DNA of 64,000 bases from Portunus trituberculatus. Lineage: Eukaryota; Arthropoda; Malacostraca; Decapoda; Portunidae. The translations under genes were made by a program, and so were the position numbers. Numbering within the stretch: position 1 is the first letter of the stretch; the number at the start of each line of letters is the position of its first letter. Positions 12,004 through 31,022 of the stretch are shown one piece after another. The notes below the pieces were generated by a model. It saw nothing but the letters and a program-made list of their open reading frames with translations. It did no database searches and was not told the DNA's origin. The stretch lies in the NCBI RefSeq assembly GCF_017591435.1, contig NC_059276.1:6632776-6696775 (forward strand), given 5' to 3'.

Positions 12004-14446
12004 GAGTGGTTTTTTTTTTTTTTTTTTTTTACGTAGGGAAGAGGGCCAGCCAAGGGCAAAAAAAAGAAAGTTAGAAAAAAGCCCACTTGAGCGCTGGCTC
12101 TCCAAAGAGTTCAAAAAGTGCCAAAACCGTCAGCCAGAATTAGGGGAGCAAATGCCTCGATACCTCCCTCTTAAAAGAAGACAAGTTGTAGGAATTCGGA
12201 AATACAGATGCAGGGAGGGAGTTCCAGAGTTTACCAGTGAAAGGGATGAATGATTGAGCGTACTGGTTAACTCTTGCATTAGAGAGTTGGACAGAATAGG
12301 GATGAGAGGAAGAAGAAAGCCTTGTGCAGCGTGGCCGCAGGAGGAGGGAGGCATGCAGTTAGCAAGATCAGTAGAACAGTTACCATGAAAATAGCGATAA
12401 AATATAGAAAGGGATGCAACATTTCGGCGGTGAGAAAGAGACTGAAGACAGTTAGTCAGAGGAGGGAGTTGATGAGACGAAGAGCTTTCGATTCCACCCT
12501 ATCAAGCAAAGCTGTGTGACTGGAACCCCCAAACATGCGAAGAGTACTCCATACAGGGACGGATAAGGCCCTTATACAGAGTAAGCAGTTGGAGGGGCGA
12601 GAAAAACTGGCGGAGACGCCTCAGAACACCTAATTTCATAGAAGCTGTTTTAGCAAGAGATGAGATGTGAAGTTTCCAGTTAAGATTATGAGCAAAGGAC
12701 AGACCGAGGATATTCATTGTGGAAGAGGAGACAGTTGAGTGTCATTGAAGAAGAGGGATAGTTGTCTGGAAGGTTGTGTCGAGTTGATAGATGGAGGAAT
12801 TGAGTTTTGAGGCATTGAAAACTACTAGATTTTCTCTGCCCCAATCGGAAATCTTAGAAAGATCGGAAGTCAGGCGTTCCGTGGCGTCCCGCGTGATCTG
12901 TTAATTTCCTGAAGGGTTGGACGTCTCTGAAAGAACGTGGAAAGATGTAGGGTGGTATCATCAGCGTAGGAGTGGATAGGGCAAGAAGTTTGGTTAAGAA
13001 GGTCATTAATGAATAATAGAAAGAGAGTGGGTGACAGGACAGAACCCTGAGGAACACCACTATTAATAGGTTTAGGAGAAGAACAGTAGCCGTCTACCAC
13101 AGCAGCAATAGAGCGGTCGGAAAGGAAACTTGAGATAAAGTTGCAGAGAGAAGGATAGAAGCCGTAAGAGGGCAGTTTTGAAATCAAAGCTTTATGCCAG
13201 ACTCTATCAAAAGCTTTTGATATGTCTAACGCAACAGCAAAAGTTTCACCGAAATCTCTAAAAGAGGATGACCAAGACTCAGTAAGGAAAGCCAGAAGAT
13301 CACCAGTAGAGCGACCTTGACGGAAGCCATACTGGCGATCAGACAGAAGATTGTGAAGTGACAGATGTTTGAGAATCTTCCTATTCAGGATAGATTCAAA
13401 AACTTTAGACAAGCAAGAGATTAAAGCTATAGGACGGTAGTTTGAGGGGTTAGAACGGTCACCCTTTTTAGGAACAGGCTGAATGTAGGCGAACTTCCAG
13501 CAGGAAGGAAAGGTAGAAGTCGATAGACAAAGTTGGAAGAGTTTGGCCAGGCAAGGTGCAAGCACAGAAGCACAGTTTTTGAGAACAATAGGAGGGACCC
13601 CATCAGGTCCATAAGCCTTCCGAGGGTTTAGGCCAGCAAGGGCATGGAAAACATCATTACGAAGAATTTTGATTGTAGACATGAAATAGTCAGAGGGAGG
13701 AGGAGAGGAGGACAAGCCCAGAATCGTCCAAGGTGGAGTTGTGAGCAAAGGTTTGAGAAAAGAGTTCAGCTTTAGAGACAGAAGAGATGGCAGTGGTGCC
13801 ATCAGGATGAAATAAAGGAGGAAAGATGAAGAAGTGAAGTTATTTGAGATGTTTTTGGCTAGATGCCAGAAGTCACGAGGAGAGTTTGAGTTTGAAAGAT
13901 TTTGACATTTCCTATTTATGAAAGAGTGTTTGGCAAGTTGAAGAACAGACTTGGCATGATTCCGGGCAGAGATATAAAGTGCATGAGATTCAGGAGATGG
14001 AAGGCTCAAGTACCTTTTGTGGGCAACCTCTCTATCATGTATAGCACGAGAACAGGCTGAGTTAAACCAAGGTTTAGAAGGTTTAGGTTGAGAAAAGAAT
14101 GAGGAATGTACGCCTCCATGCCAGATACTAACACCTCTGTTATGCGTTCAGCACAAAGAGATGGGTCTCTGACACGGAAGCAATAATCATTCCAGGGAAA
14201 ATCAGCATAATACCTCCTCAGGTCCCCCCAACTGGCAGAGGCAAAACGCCAGAGGCACCTTCGCTTTGGGGGATCCTGCGGAGGGATTGGAAAAATAGGA
14301 CAAGATACAGAAATGAGATTGTGATCGGAGGAGCCCAATGGAGATGAAAGGGTGACAGCATAAGCAGAAGGGTTAGAGGTGAGGAAGAGATCAAGAATGT
14401 TGGGCGTGTCTCCAAGACGGTCAGGAATACGAGTAGGGTGTTGCAC
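12004..14446 (-). mobile_element. Non-LTR retrotransposon (Jockey/CR1-like LINE), 5'-truncated and decayed
   Basis: Read on the minus strand, the order is the end of an endonuclease-type domain (with SSDHNLIS), reverse transcriptase, a C-terminal region, and a poly(A) tail seen as poly(T) at 12009-12030. RT motifs are visible: YRPIALISCLSKVFES, QYGFRQGRSTGDLL, AFDRVWHK, SGVPQGSVLSP and the catalytic YADD. It splits a satellite array, so it inserted after the satellite formed. The N-terminal endonuclease half is missing and the frame is broken several times, so it is a dead copy. Clade is inferred from motif wording only. Confidence 0.9.
12870..14070 (-). pseudogene. Reverse transcriptase segment of the LINE
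   Basis: An open stretch of about 380-400 codons holds the RT fingers and palm, with the YADD box near 12950. It is displaced in frame from the upstream endonuclease piece (14088-14446) around 14080-14095 and from the downstream piece (12502-12717, with GLIRPCMEYSSHVWG) around 12720-12870. These breaks make it non-functional as read. Confidence 0.85.
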
Positions 14447-14825
14447 CAGTGTGAGGCGTAGTACTGGAAAAACACATACTCTGGCGTGATATTAGTGTGT
14501 TTTTGTGTTTATATTACAATCGTTTGCATCTCATAGCGATAGGTATCTTAATTAACGACTAAGAGTACGAAAAACTTGAGGGAATAACGTAAAACAATGA
14601 GAGTAAGGTGTAGTACTGGAAAAAGATACCCTGACATGATTTTAGTGTGTTTTCGTGTTTATCTTACAACTGCTTGTATTTCATAGTGATTGATATGTTA
14701 ATTTAAGACTACTAGTGCACAAAACTTGCGGGAATAACGTAAAACAATGAGTGTGAGGCGTAATACTGGAAAAACACATACCCTGGCGTGAAATTAGTGT
14801 GTTTTCGTGTTTATCTACTTGCATT

Positions 14826-22666
<7,841 letters not shown>

Positions 22667-22671
22667 CTGCA

Positions 22672-22800
22672 GTGGTAGTAGTAGTAGTAGTAGTTGTAGT
22701 AGTAGTAGTAGTTGTAGTAGTAATGATATTTGTAGTAGTTGTGATAGTTGTAGTAGTAGGGATGGTTGTAGCAGTAGTAGTAGTAAAAGATGTTATTATT

Positions 22801-22856
<56 letters not shown>

Positions 22857-22902
22857 AGTTATGGCAGTAGTGTTGGTGGTGGTGGTGTGCGTCATTTGTT
22901 TA

Positions 22903-22950
<48 letters not shown>
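22672..22950 (+). repeat. Compound microsatellite (AGT, TTG, CT)
   Basis: (AGT)n from 22673, (TTG)n about 22798-22858 and (CT)n about 22907-22948, directly beside the acceptor of the receptor exon at 22666. Confidence 0.9.
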
Positions 22951-22953
<3 letters not shown>

Positions 22954-23021
22954 ATAGTATACTTTCCCTCACCCATATATCCTCATTTTCTATCCATACA
23001 TAACACTCAGGTCAGACTCAC

Positions 23022-23092
23022 CCTCCCACACCCTCCCTCGGCCACCATCTACCTTCTTTAGGGCGGAAGACACCTCGTATGTCACGCTATTT
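23022..23092 (-). CDS. Possible further upstream exon of receptor gene A
   Basis: A short open stretch (NSVTYEVSSALKKVDGG) ends at GAGG followed by GTGAGT in phase 1. That is exactly the phase needed by the exon starting at 22666, giving an uninterrupted join (VWEDEF). The proposed acceptor near 23093 has a poor pyrimidine tract, and an in-frame stop lies just upstream, so this is only a candidate. A signal-peptide exon further up was looked for to 28.3 kb without success. Confidence 0.35.
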
Positions 23093-23177
23093 CTTCATCC
23101 TAGGTTATTACTGGCACTCTACCACGCTTCACTACAGTCACCCAGCATTTCCCCAACTTATCTTCCTCCTGTTCCCT

Positions 23178-23392
23178 TTAAGCCCTTCAGTAATAGGACG
23201 CGTTCTCATATTCATTGCGTTTACTATTTGGTGATTTTATACAGCTTCAGAAACTTACGTGGGTATAAAAATAGTGAAGATTCTGGCCATTGATCTTCTG
23301 ACATCCATAGACCCTTCCTAATGTAAATAAAATCGTCAAATCACACTCTAAAACTCAAGGTAAAAAATGCGTTCCAGTACTAAAGGAGTTAA
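23178..23392 (+). mobile_element. TTAA-flanked MITE, copy 3
   Basis: Full-length family member with TTAA on both sides. Its 3' half has been duplicated twice more downstream. Confidence 0.85.
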
Positions 23393-23816
23393 TCTGTTTG
23401 TTATTCTCGATTTTCTTTACCAGATTGCTGAAATGTCTAAGGAAACTTGATGAAGAGAAGTGATTGCTCAGATGGACGCTGTTAAATGTATATAAAATCG
23501 TCTAATCACACCCCAAAAACTCAAGGTAAAAAATGCGTTCCAGTACTGAAGGAGTTAATCTCTTTGTTATTCTCGATTTTCTTTACGAGATTGCTGAAAT
23601 GTCTAAAGAAACTTGATGAAGAGAAGTGATTGCTCAGATGGACGCTGTTAAATGTAAATAAAATCGTCTAATCACACTCTAAAACTCAAGGTAAAAAATG
23701 CGTTCCAGTACTAAAGGAGTTAATCTGTTTGTTATTCTCGATTTTCTTTACGAGATTGCTGAAATGTCTAAGGAAACTTGATGAAGAGAAGTGTTTACTC
23801 AAATGGACGCTGTTAT
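23320..23816 (+). repeat. ~166-bp tandem triplication containing MITE 3' half
   Basis: The phrase AATGTAAATAAAATCGTC starts near 23320, 23484 and 23651. Each unit contains about 70 bases of MITE 3' end plus about 95 bases of flank (TCTGTTTGTTATTCTCGATT to GATGGACGCTGTTA). Confidence 0.9.
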
Positions 23817-24515
23817 GACTTGGAAAACATAAAAGAATACGTTATAACAGACAAGTATGGTACATTTTTACAACGGTGCAGAAAGAAAATGGTTACAGAA
23901 TATAAAAAAAGATGATATGCATAGAAAAAAAACGTTTACAGAGAGAGAGAGAGAGAGAGAGAGTAGAATATAAAAGTTTAATCGTGGCTAAAAGTTTATC
24001 CACACTAAAAAATATATATAACCAGCTTGTAAACATTCGATAAACAGTGAAAGCAAGAAAATTTAGCTTCCATACAATATTCCCTGATGTAGAAGGGCTT
24101 TAGAGTACAAAAAATGCAAAATGAGAGAGAAAAAGTGGTGATTAAGTGGAGAAACAGAGCAGAGAGGATTTTCTGCATCATATATAGAGGTGTAGCAATC
24201 ATTCATCCTCACACACCCTTCAAAAATTTGCTGCCATATTAAATTCCCTAATGTAAAACAGCTTTAGAGTACAAAAAAAAATGGAAATAAAAGGGAAGAG
24301 TGGTGACAAAGAGAAGAAATAGAGCAGAGTTGCTTCATATGATAGAGGTAGCAATCACTCTGCCTGACACCCTTCAAGCCATCACGAGTATCAATTTACA
24401 TGCTAGAGGTAATGCACGGGACCTCTCACCAATGGATATCCATCACTATATCACAGGCATTCCGTTTACTTCCATTTACATGACTTAGTGTGGTGATAAT
24501 GTTGTATGCATGACT
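23817..24515. other. No gene seen; AT-rich unique DNA
   Basis: A short (GA)n run at 23940-23962. A phrase around TTTAGAGTACAAAAAATG recurs (24100 and 24265) with related flanks, suggesting an old ~185-bp duplication. No splice-bounded open frame was convincing. Confidence 0.5.
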
Positions 24516-24520
24516 ATGTG

Positions 24521-24563
<43 letters not shown>

Positions 24564-24566
<3 letters not shown>

Positions 24567-24842
24567 TCACCTCGGTCGTCTGCTGGTCACCCAGCCAGTC
24601 TTCCCCATTACGGAGCGAGCTCAGAGCCCATAGACCGATCTTCGGGTAGGACTGAGACCACAACACACTCCACACACCGGGAAAGCGTGGCCACAACCCC
24701 TCGAGTTACATCCCGTACCTATTTACTGCTAGGTGAACACACCCCACACATTAAGAGGCTTACCCATTTGCCTCGCCGCACCGGAACTCGAACCCGGCCC
24801 TCTCGATTGTGAGTCGAGCGTGCTAACCACTACTCTACGTGG
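24564..24842 (-). mobile_element. tRNA-derived SINE (type 2), copy 1
   Basis: On the minus strand it starts with a tRNA-like head (GTAGTGGTTAGCACGCTCGA, anticodon-like loop CTCACAA, GGGTTCGAGT) and continues into a body containing GTACGGGATGTAACTCGAGG. (GT)n tracts flank both ends (24516-24563 and 24841-24861). Confidence 0.85.
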
Positions 24843-24910
24843 TGTGTGTGTGTGTGTGTGTTATCATTATTACTTATTAAATCATGATGGAGTACTTTAT
24901 TTGGTATTTA

Positions 24911-24956
<46 letters not shown>

Positions 24957-24992
24957 GTTTACATGTAGCGTGGTAATGTTTTAGTATACATG

Positions 24993-25028
<36 letters not shown>

Positions 25029-25030
<2 letters not shown>

Positions 25031-25315
25031 CTGTTTGATCTGCTGCAGTCTCTGACGAGACAGCCAGACGTTACCCTACGGAACGAGCTCAGAGCTCATT
25101 ATTTCCGATCTTGGGATAGGCCTGAGACCAGGCACACACCACACACCGGGACAACAAGGTCACAACTCCTCGATTTACATCCCGTACCTACTCACTGCTA
25201 GGTGAACAGGGGCTACTCGTGAAAGGAGACACACCCAAATATCTCCACCCGGCCGGGGAATCGAACCCCGGTCCTCTGGCTTGTGAAGCCAGCGCTCTAA
25301 CCATTGAGCTATCGG

Positions 25316-25319
<4 letters not shown>
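25029..25319 (-). mobile_element. tRNA-derived SINE (type 1), copy 1
   Basis: On the minus strand the head reads GATAGCTCAATGGTTAGAGC with loop TTCACAA and GGGGTTCGATTCCCC, followed by a body with GTACGGGATGTAAATCGAGG and CTCTGAGCTCGTTCCGTAGG. It is bracketed by (GT)n at 25317-25348 and 24995-25025. Confidence 0.85.
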
Positions 25320-25349
<30 letters not shown>

Positions 25350-25399
25350 CAGTATCACTTACCAAATTCTGGAAGAGTTGATTTATTTTTTATATACAG

Positions 25400-25400
<1 letters not shown>

Positions 25401-25484
<84 letters not shown>

Positions 25485-25515
25485 ATCTATCTATCTATCT
25501 ATCTATCTATGTATG

Positions 25516-25563
<48 letters not shown>
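25401..25563 (+). repeat. (CT)n then (ATCT)n microsatellite
   Basis: (CT)n of about 80 bases continues into (ATCT)n of about 80 bases. A (CT)n run at 24914-24953 and (GGT)n at 25653-25691 lie nearby. Confidence 0.95.
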
Positions 25564-25565
<2 letters not shown>

Positions 25566-25691
25566 ACCGTTGTTCTCATCAAATATAAAGGTGACAGGTG
25601 ACCAATTGTTGCTTGTAATTAACTCATAAACCAGGTGAGACACGCAGGAGCAGGTGGTGGTGGTGGTGGTGGTGGTGGTGGTGGTGGTGGT

Positions 25692-26235
25692 TAATAATGT
25701 CCACACAAACACACGTATAATTATTTCATTCACCTTGTTTTCTTCCATTTTGTTTTGTTTTCTTATTTTTGATAGTGTATTCTTAAGGTTAGTTTCCTTC
25801 TCTTCTTGTTTTCCGCTTATTTTCAATCTTTTTTTTATATTCTAACTTTTCCTTCTCTTTTTCTCATTTCACTTTTCATGATCGAGTTTTCCTTAATTTT
25901 TCTCTTTCCTTATTTCGTACTTTTAGCATTAGTTTCCTTTTCTTCTTGTTTTCTTTTATTTTCGACTTATCTTTACATTCTTACTTTCTTTTCTTCTCTT
26001 TTCTCATTTCACTTTTCCTAATCGGGTTTTCCTTCTCTTATCTCGTTACTTTCATTCTTTTCTCTCACTTATTTCGCAAAGTTACGATTGGTTCCTTTAT
26101 AACTCACGTCAACGAAAACATCATTTATCTATTAATTTGTCTATTTGTTCATTTATTCTTCATGAGTATTGTTAGTACTAATGCTACGTTTGTGAAGTCT
26201 TATATGGCTTGTAACCTTAGCAAGAGAGAACAAAC
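25692..26235. other. T-rich unique DNA, no gene seen
   Basis: Pyrimidine-rich stretch with recurrent TTTCCTTTTCTTCTTG phrases. Open frames here are composition artefacts. Confidence 0.5.
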
Positions 26236-26239
26236 AAGT

Positions 26240-26263
26240 ACAGTAGTAGTAGTAGTAGTAGTG

Positions 26264-26329
<66 letters not shown>

Positions 26330-26375
26330 AGAAAAAGAAGAGAAAAGTGATAAATGTCAGGTAAATGGGGTGGTG

Positions 26376-26432
<57 letters not shown>

Positions 26433-26503
26433 CGTGCGTGTGGGTGAGATTGAACGAAAGAGAAAAAAATGAACGGAGATTATTAGATAAAAATGGGAAA
26501 CAT

Positions 26504-26559
<56 letters not shown>

Positions 26560-26682
26560 AATGAACAGTGAGGTATGACAGAGGCGAGGTGTGAATCCAG
26601 ACTGAGAGCGGAAGTCTAGGTAAGTATAGATGTAACGATAAGAGACCACAAGTATAGCTAGCGCATGCCCTGTACACTACTG

Positions 26683-26715
<33 letters not shown>

Positions 26716-26783
26716 TTACTTTGTGCTACTACTGCTACTATTACTACTACTATGATAACTACTACTACTGCTACTACAACTAT

Positions 26784-26819
<36 letters not shown>

Positions 26820-26961
26820 CATAATTACTACTACTGCTACAATTACTACTACTACTACTTCTACTACTACTAATACAAAAACTAATACTACTAGCACTAA
26901 TACTAATACTAATACTACTAATGCTAATAGAAATACCACTGCTACTACTACTATCACTACT

Positions 26962-27007
<46 letters not shown>

Positions 27008-27010
27008 ATT
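26240..27010 (+). repeat. Compound microsatellites (AGT, GT, CA, ACT)
   Basis: (AGT)n 26240-26328, (GT)n 26379-26428, (CA)n 26503-26557 and a degenerate (ACT)n array 26680-27007. Confidence 0.9.
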
Positions 27011-27264
27011 ATCCTCACAGAAACCAAGTAAAGAATAAACAGATGATTCAATTCCATAAAAGGAGTTTCCGATTCTAATAAAAGGTATTCTGATTCTTTT
27101 CTCTTTTATTTTCTTTGTTACGTGGCAGTGAGAATCTTGCCATGAGGAGACAAATTCCATTAAGTGCTTCAGGAAATTATTGATCCACACTCTTACTTTG
27201 AATAATTAAATAGATTCTGTTACTCAATTCGCAGTTCCCGATGTGTAATTCCGTCACGTAATAG

Positions 27265-27449
27265 TAGCAATAGTAATGGTAGTAATAATAATGGTAATAA
27301 TGACAATAATAATAACAACAATATCGTACCCAAGTAAAAGACTATCGTACTTCATAAAAAAGAATAGGAGGAATATATTAACAAGCTGAAAATAAAATAA
27401 AAACACGAGACAAATGACAATAATAATGATAATAATAATAATAATAATG

Positions 27450-27527
<78 letters not shown>

Positions 27528-27588
27528 GTAATAGTAATGAAAGAGGATTATGCTTTCTTATTTATTACTTCATAAATTAACTTCAATG

Positions 27589-27637
<49 letters not shown>
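27265..27637 (+). repeat. (AAT)n and (GA)n microsatellites
   Basis: Degenerate AAT from 27265, a long (AAT)n run at about 27418-27526 and (GA)n at 27596-27637. Confidence 0.9.
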
Positions 27638-27640
<3 letters not shown>

Positions 27641-28119
27641 CATTACAAAACCATATAAAAAAATTACATATCACTAAAATGTTAATATATCTAAACAAAT
27701 ACGAATAGAGAGAGAAAGAAACGAAAAGAAAATAAATAGAAATTGCTGTACTTATGAAGAAAAAAAACTAGTTATTTAAAGCAACACAAATTACAGACAC
27801 ACACAAGATAATCATACCAGAACAAGCGAAGAATGTGATAAGCTAGATAAACCACGTAGACAAAGGTTACCGTACCTGAACATAACACTATCGTACTCCA
27901 TGAAAACAAGAAGAATACGATAAGAGACTATATAAATCACAATAGACAGAAAAGAAGATTATCGTACCAGAGCAAATCACTGTTGAAATTCATAAAAAAA
28001 AAGAGGAAAATATTAACTAGTTAAAAAAAATAAATAACGCGAGACAAAAAAAGATCATCGTACCCAAACAAAATATTATCGTACTTCATGAAAGAATAAG
28101 AAAAACACGATGACAAGCT

Positions 28120-28158
<39 letters not shown>

Positions 28159-28300
28159 AGAGAGAGACAGAAAGAAGACTATCGTACCTGAACAGAAACT
28201 ATCGTACTTCATGAGAAAATAAGAAAAATGCGATGGCAAGCTAAAAAAAATAGATAAATGAATAAAAAACACACACAGAAGAGATAAAAAAAAGGTATCG
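27330..28300 (+). repeat. Degenerate tandem repeat with TATCGTAC boxes
   Basis: The phrases ATCGTACC..., CTATCGTACTTCATGA and AATAAGAAAAAC.CGATG recur near 27325, 27860, 27890, 27960, 28050, 28080, 28170 and 28200, with loosely spaced units of roughly 100-130 bp. (AAT)n, (GA)n and (CA)n tracts are embedded between units. It lies just downstream of receptor gene B. Confidence 0.6.
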
Positions 28301-28335
28301 TCTTGAAAAATACACGCGTTATTCGCCAGCATTTC

Positions 28336-29792
28336 TCACTTCAGCAATTTCCGCGTCAGAAGTTCGAGGAGGAAGAGGAGAGCAGCTAAGAGAAGACCCA
28401 TTAGGAGAAGAAAGAGAGGACCCTGTAGATGATTGACAGAAAGAGCCTTGAAAGGAGAATCAGCCACACTCGTCTCCTCTTTCTCGTCTCTTAATTCTCT
28501 CTCCTCTGGTTTCCTCTTCCCTCTTTTCCTTGCCTCCGCCATAACGTCCTTGCTCCATTTTTCATATAAACCTGCCTGGGGAAAAGAAAAAGAGCTATGA
28601 AATAAGAGACAGGGAGAAAATATATAAGATCTCCCTCCTTGGTGGTACATATTAGCATGATTTCTATAATGTAAACAGAAACACTCTTGAGAATCTTAGA
28701 AAACATTTGAGAGAGCAGAATGTTTACAAACCATCTTTCTTCATTATATCCTTATCTTACCTGTCACCTCCCCACCACCACCACCACCACCACCACCATT
28801 ACCACCACTACAATACAAACAGGAGAAACACTTTAGATAACCTTTGAAAATAGTGGTGAGAGAGCAGAGCGTTTCTAAATCATCTTTCTTCTAAGTCCTC
28901 TGCTTTCCTTACTTGTCACCTCCACCACCACCACCACCACTACCACCACCACATAAACAGGAGAAGCACTTTAGAGAACCTTTGAAAACAGTGGTTAAAG
29001 AGCAGAGCGTTTCTAAATAAGATATCCTTTAAGTTATATGCTTCCCTCACCATCACCACCACCACCACCACCACCACCAATTACCTCCTTGACCGCCATA
29101 ATACAACGGTCGACTCGAGGCTTGAAGGGAGCATCGTGGGGCATCGGCCAAGCGGAGAGGCCAGGAAACACACCGTCCCTGCCCAGGTAAAGCCGAGTGC
29201 TGCCGTCCCTTAAGGTGAAGCTCTCTGCAATGACGAGCTCCAGGTATCGTCTCACCTGGATGTGTGCTTGTCTGGGGTGTGAAAAAAGGTAGACAGGTGT
29301 GTTTGAGTCTTTCTATCTTATCTATCTACCTGTTTGTCTCTATTTATTTTGTTTTGTTGTTATTTTTGGCATTTTTCCTTGTTATTAGGTTTATTTATTT
29401 ATTCACTTCTAATTTCTCCTTCTCCAGCTGCCCTATCTCCAATTTCTCCATTGTTTATACAGACTCACTTATCGCTGGCCTGCCTTAGTCCCTCCTGCGC
29501 AGACCCGACCAAGTCCATCCGCTGCGCTAAGGTCTTGAACACGTGCGAGTCTGACTTGCTGTAGAAATCACGGAACTGCGCACCGTAGGGAGGCATTGTC
29601 ACCCTGAAGAAGATAAGAGATAAGAGATAGCTGGTTTATTATTATTATTATTATTATTATTATCATTATTATTATTATTATTATTCGTTTACTGATTTTT
29701 GTGTTTCTTTTTTATATTTTTCTCGTTTTCTTTTTCTTTTCTTGTCTTCTTTAGCTGGTAATGGAAGTATGGTTGTCTCTCTCCAAGTTATG

Positions 29793-29854
<62 letters not shown>

Positions 29855-30983
29855 AATAATTTTCTTCTTGTTTTCTTTACATTCCTTCGTTTTCTTTGGT
29901 TGTGATTTAAATGGTAATGAAAAATATGGTTTCTTTCTTCGTTTACTGATATGTGTGTCCTATTTTTTTTTTTTCTTCTTGCTTCCTAGTTCCCCGTTTT
30001 CTTTGACTCCAGAATAATGAGAGTATGAAAAGTAAATTATAAATCAAGCAATACGAATGTTATAAGATAAATATAGAAGGAAATGTATCAATAATTCAGT
30101 TTTCTATAATGTATTTCAATTTATCCTTTCTATTTCTTATCTTGAGAGAACCCAGTAATGAGAGTGAAGGTGAAGTATTATAATCTAACCAGTGTGTTAA
30201 CTCTAGGAACTGCAAGGGGACTGGCTACTTAGTGGGGCATTTTTTCTCCTTTTATGTTACCCTTGGCCAGCTTTCACCCCTTACACAAAAAATAAGAGTT
30301 ATAAAATGAATGTACACGGAAACACATCGACCATTATTTTTTTGACGGTTTTAAGCCCTTCAGTACTGAGACGCATTTTTAACCTTGATTTTTGGGTATA
30401 ATTAAACTATTATATTCACATTAGGAAGGGTCTATGGAGGTCAGAAGATTAATGGCCAGAGTCGTCACTGATTTTCATCCTCACATAAGTTTCTGAAGCT
30501 GTATAAAATCACTAAATAGTAACCAGAATGAGTATGAAAATGCGTCATGGTACAGAAGCGGTTAAGTCAGCGTTTCCTTGTATTTCTCTTCTTGGGTGCT
30601 GGATTAATTGGTAATGAAAATAAAAGGAACGAAATATATAGTTGTAGAAAAGTAAAAAGGGGAAAATAGATGGAAATATATGGAGGGTTTAGTGGTTCTG
30701 GTGTTTTAACTTAGCCTTTCATTGTTGTGGGTCTTCTAAGCTGAGTAATGATTGAAGTGAGGAAGACGAATGGTGACGTGGCCTGAAGGAATGCCGGGAT
30801 GTGATGGGCGTCAGGGAAAATATTACCCAGAAGCACGTGACAGCCAGTTTGCAGTGACCACACGGAGGGACGCTCAACACACACTCAGGTGAACAATGTC
30901 GTCACTAGAATGGCGTTACTATAGCACTCACGCACACACATACATACATGTACGCAAACACCAGCGGAAAACTATGAGTGAAT

Positions 30984-31022
<39 letters not shown>

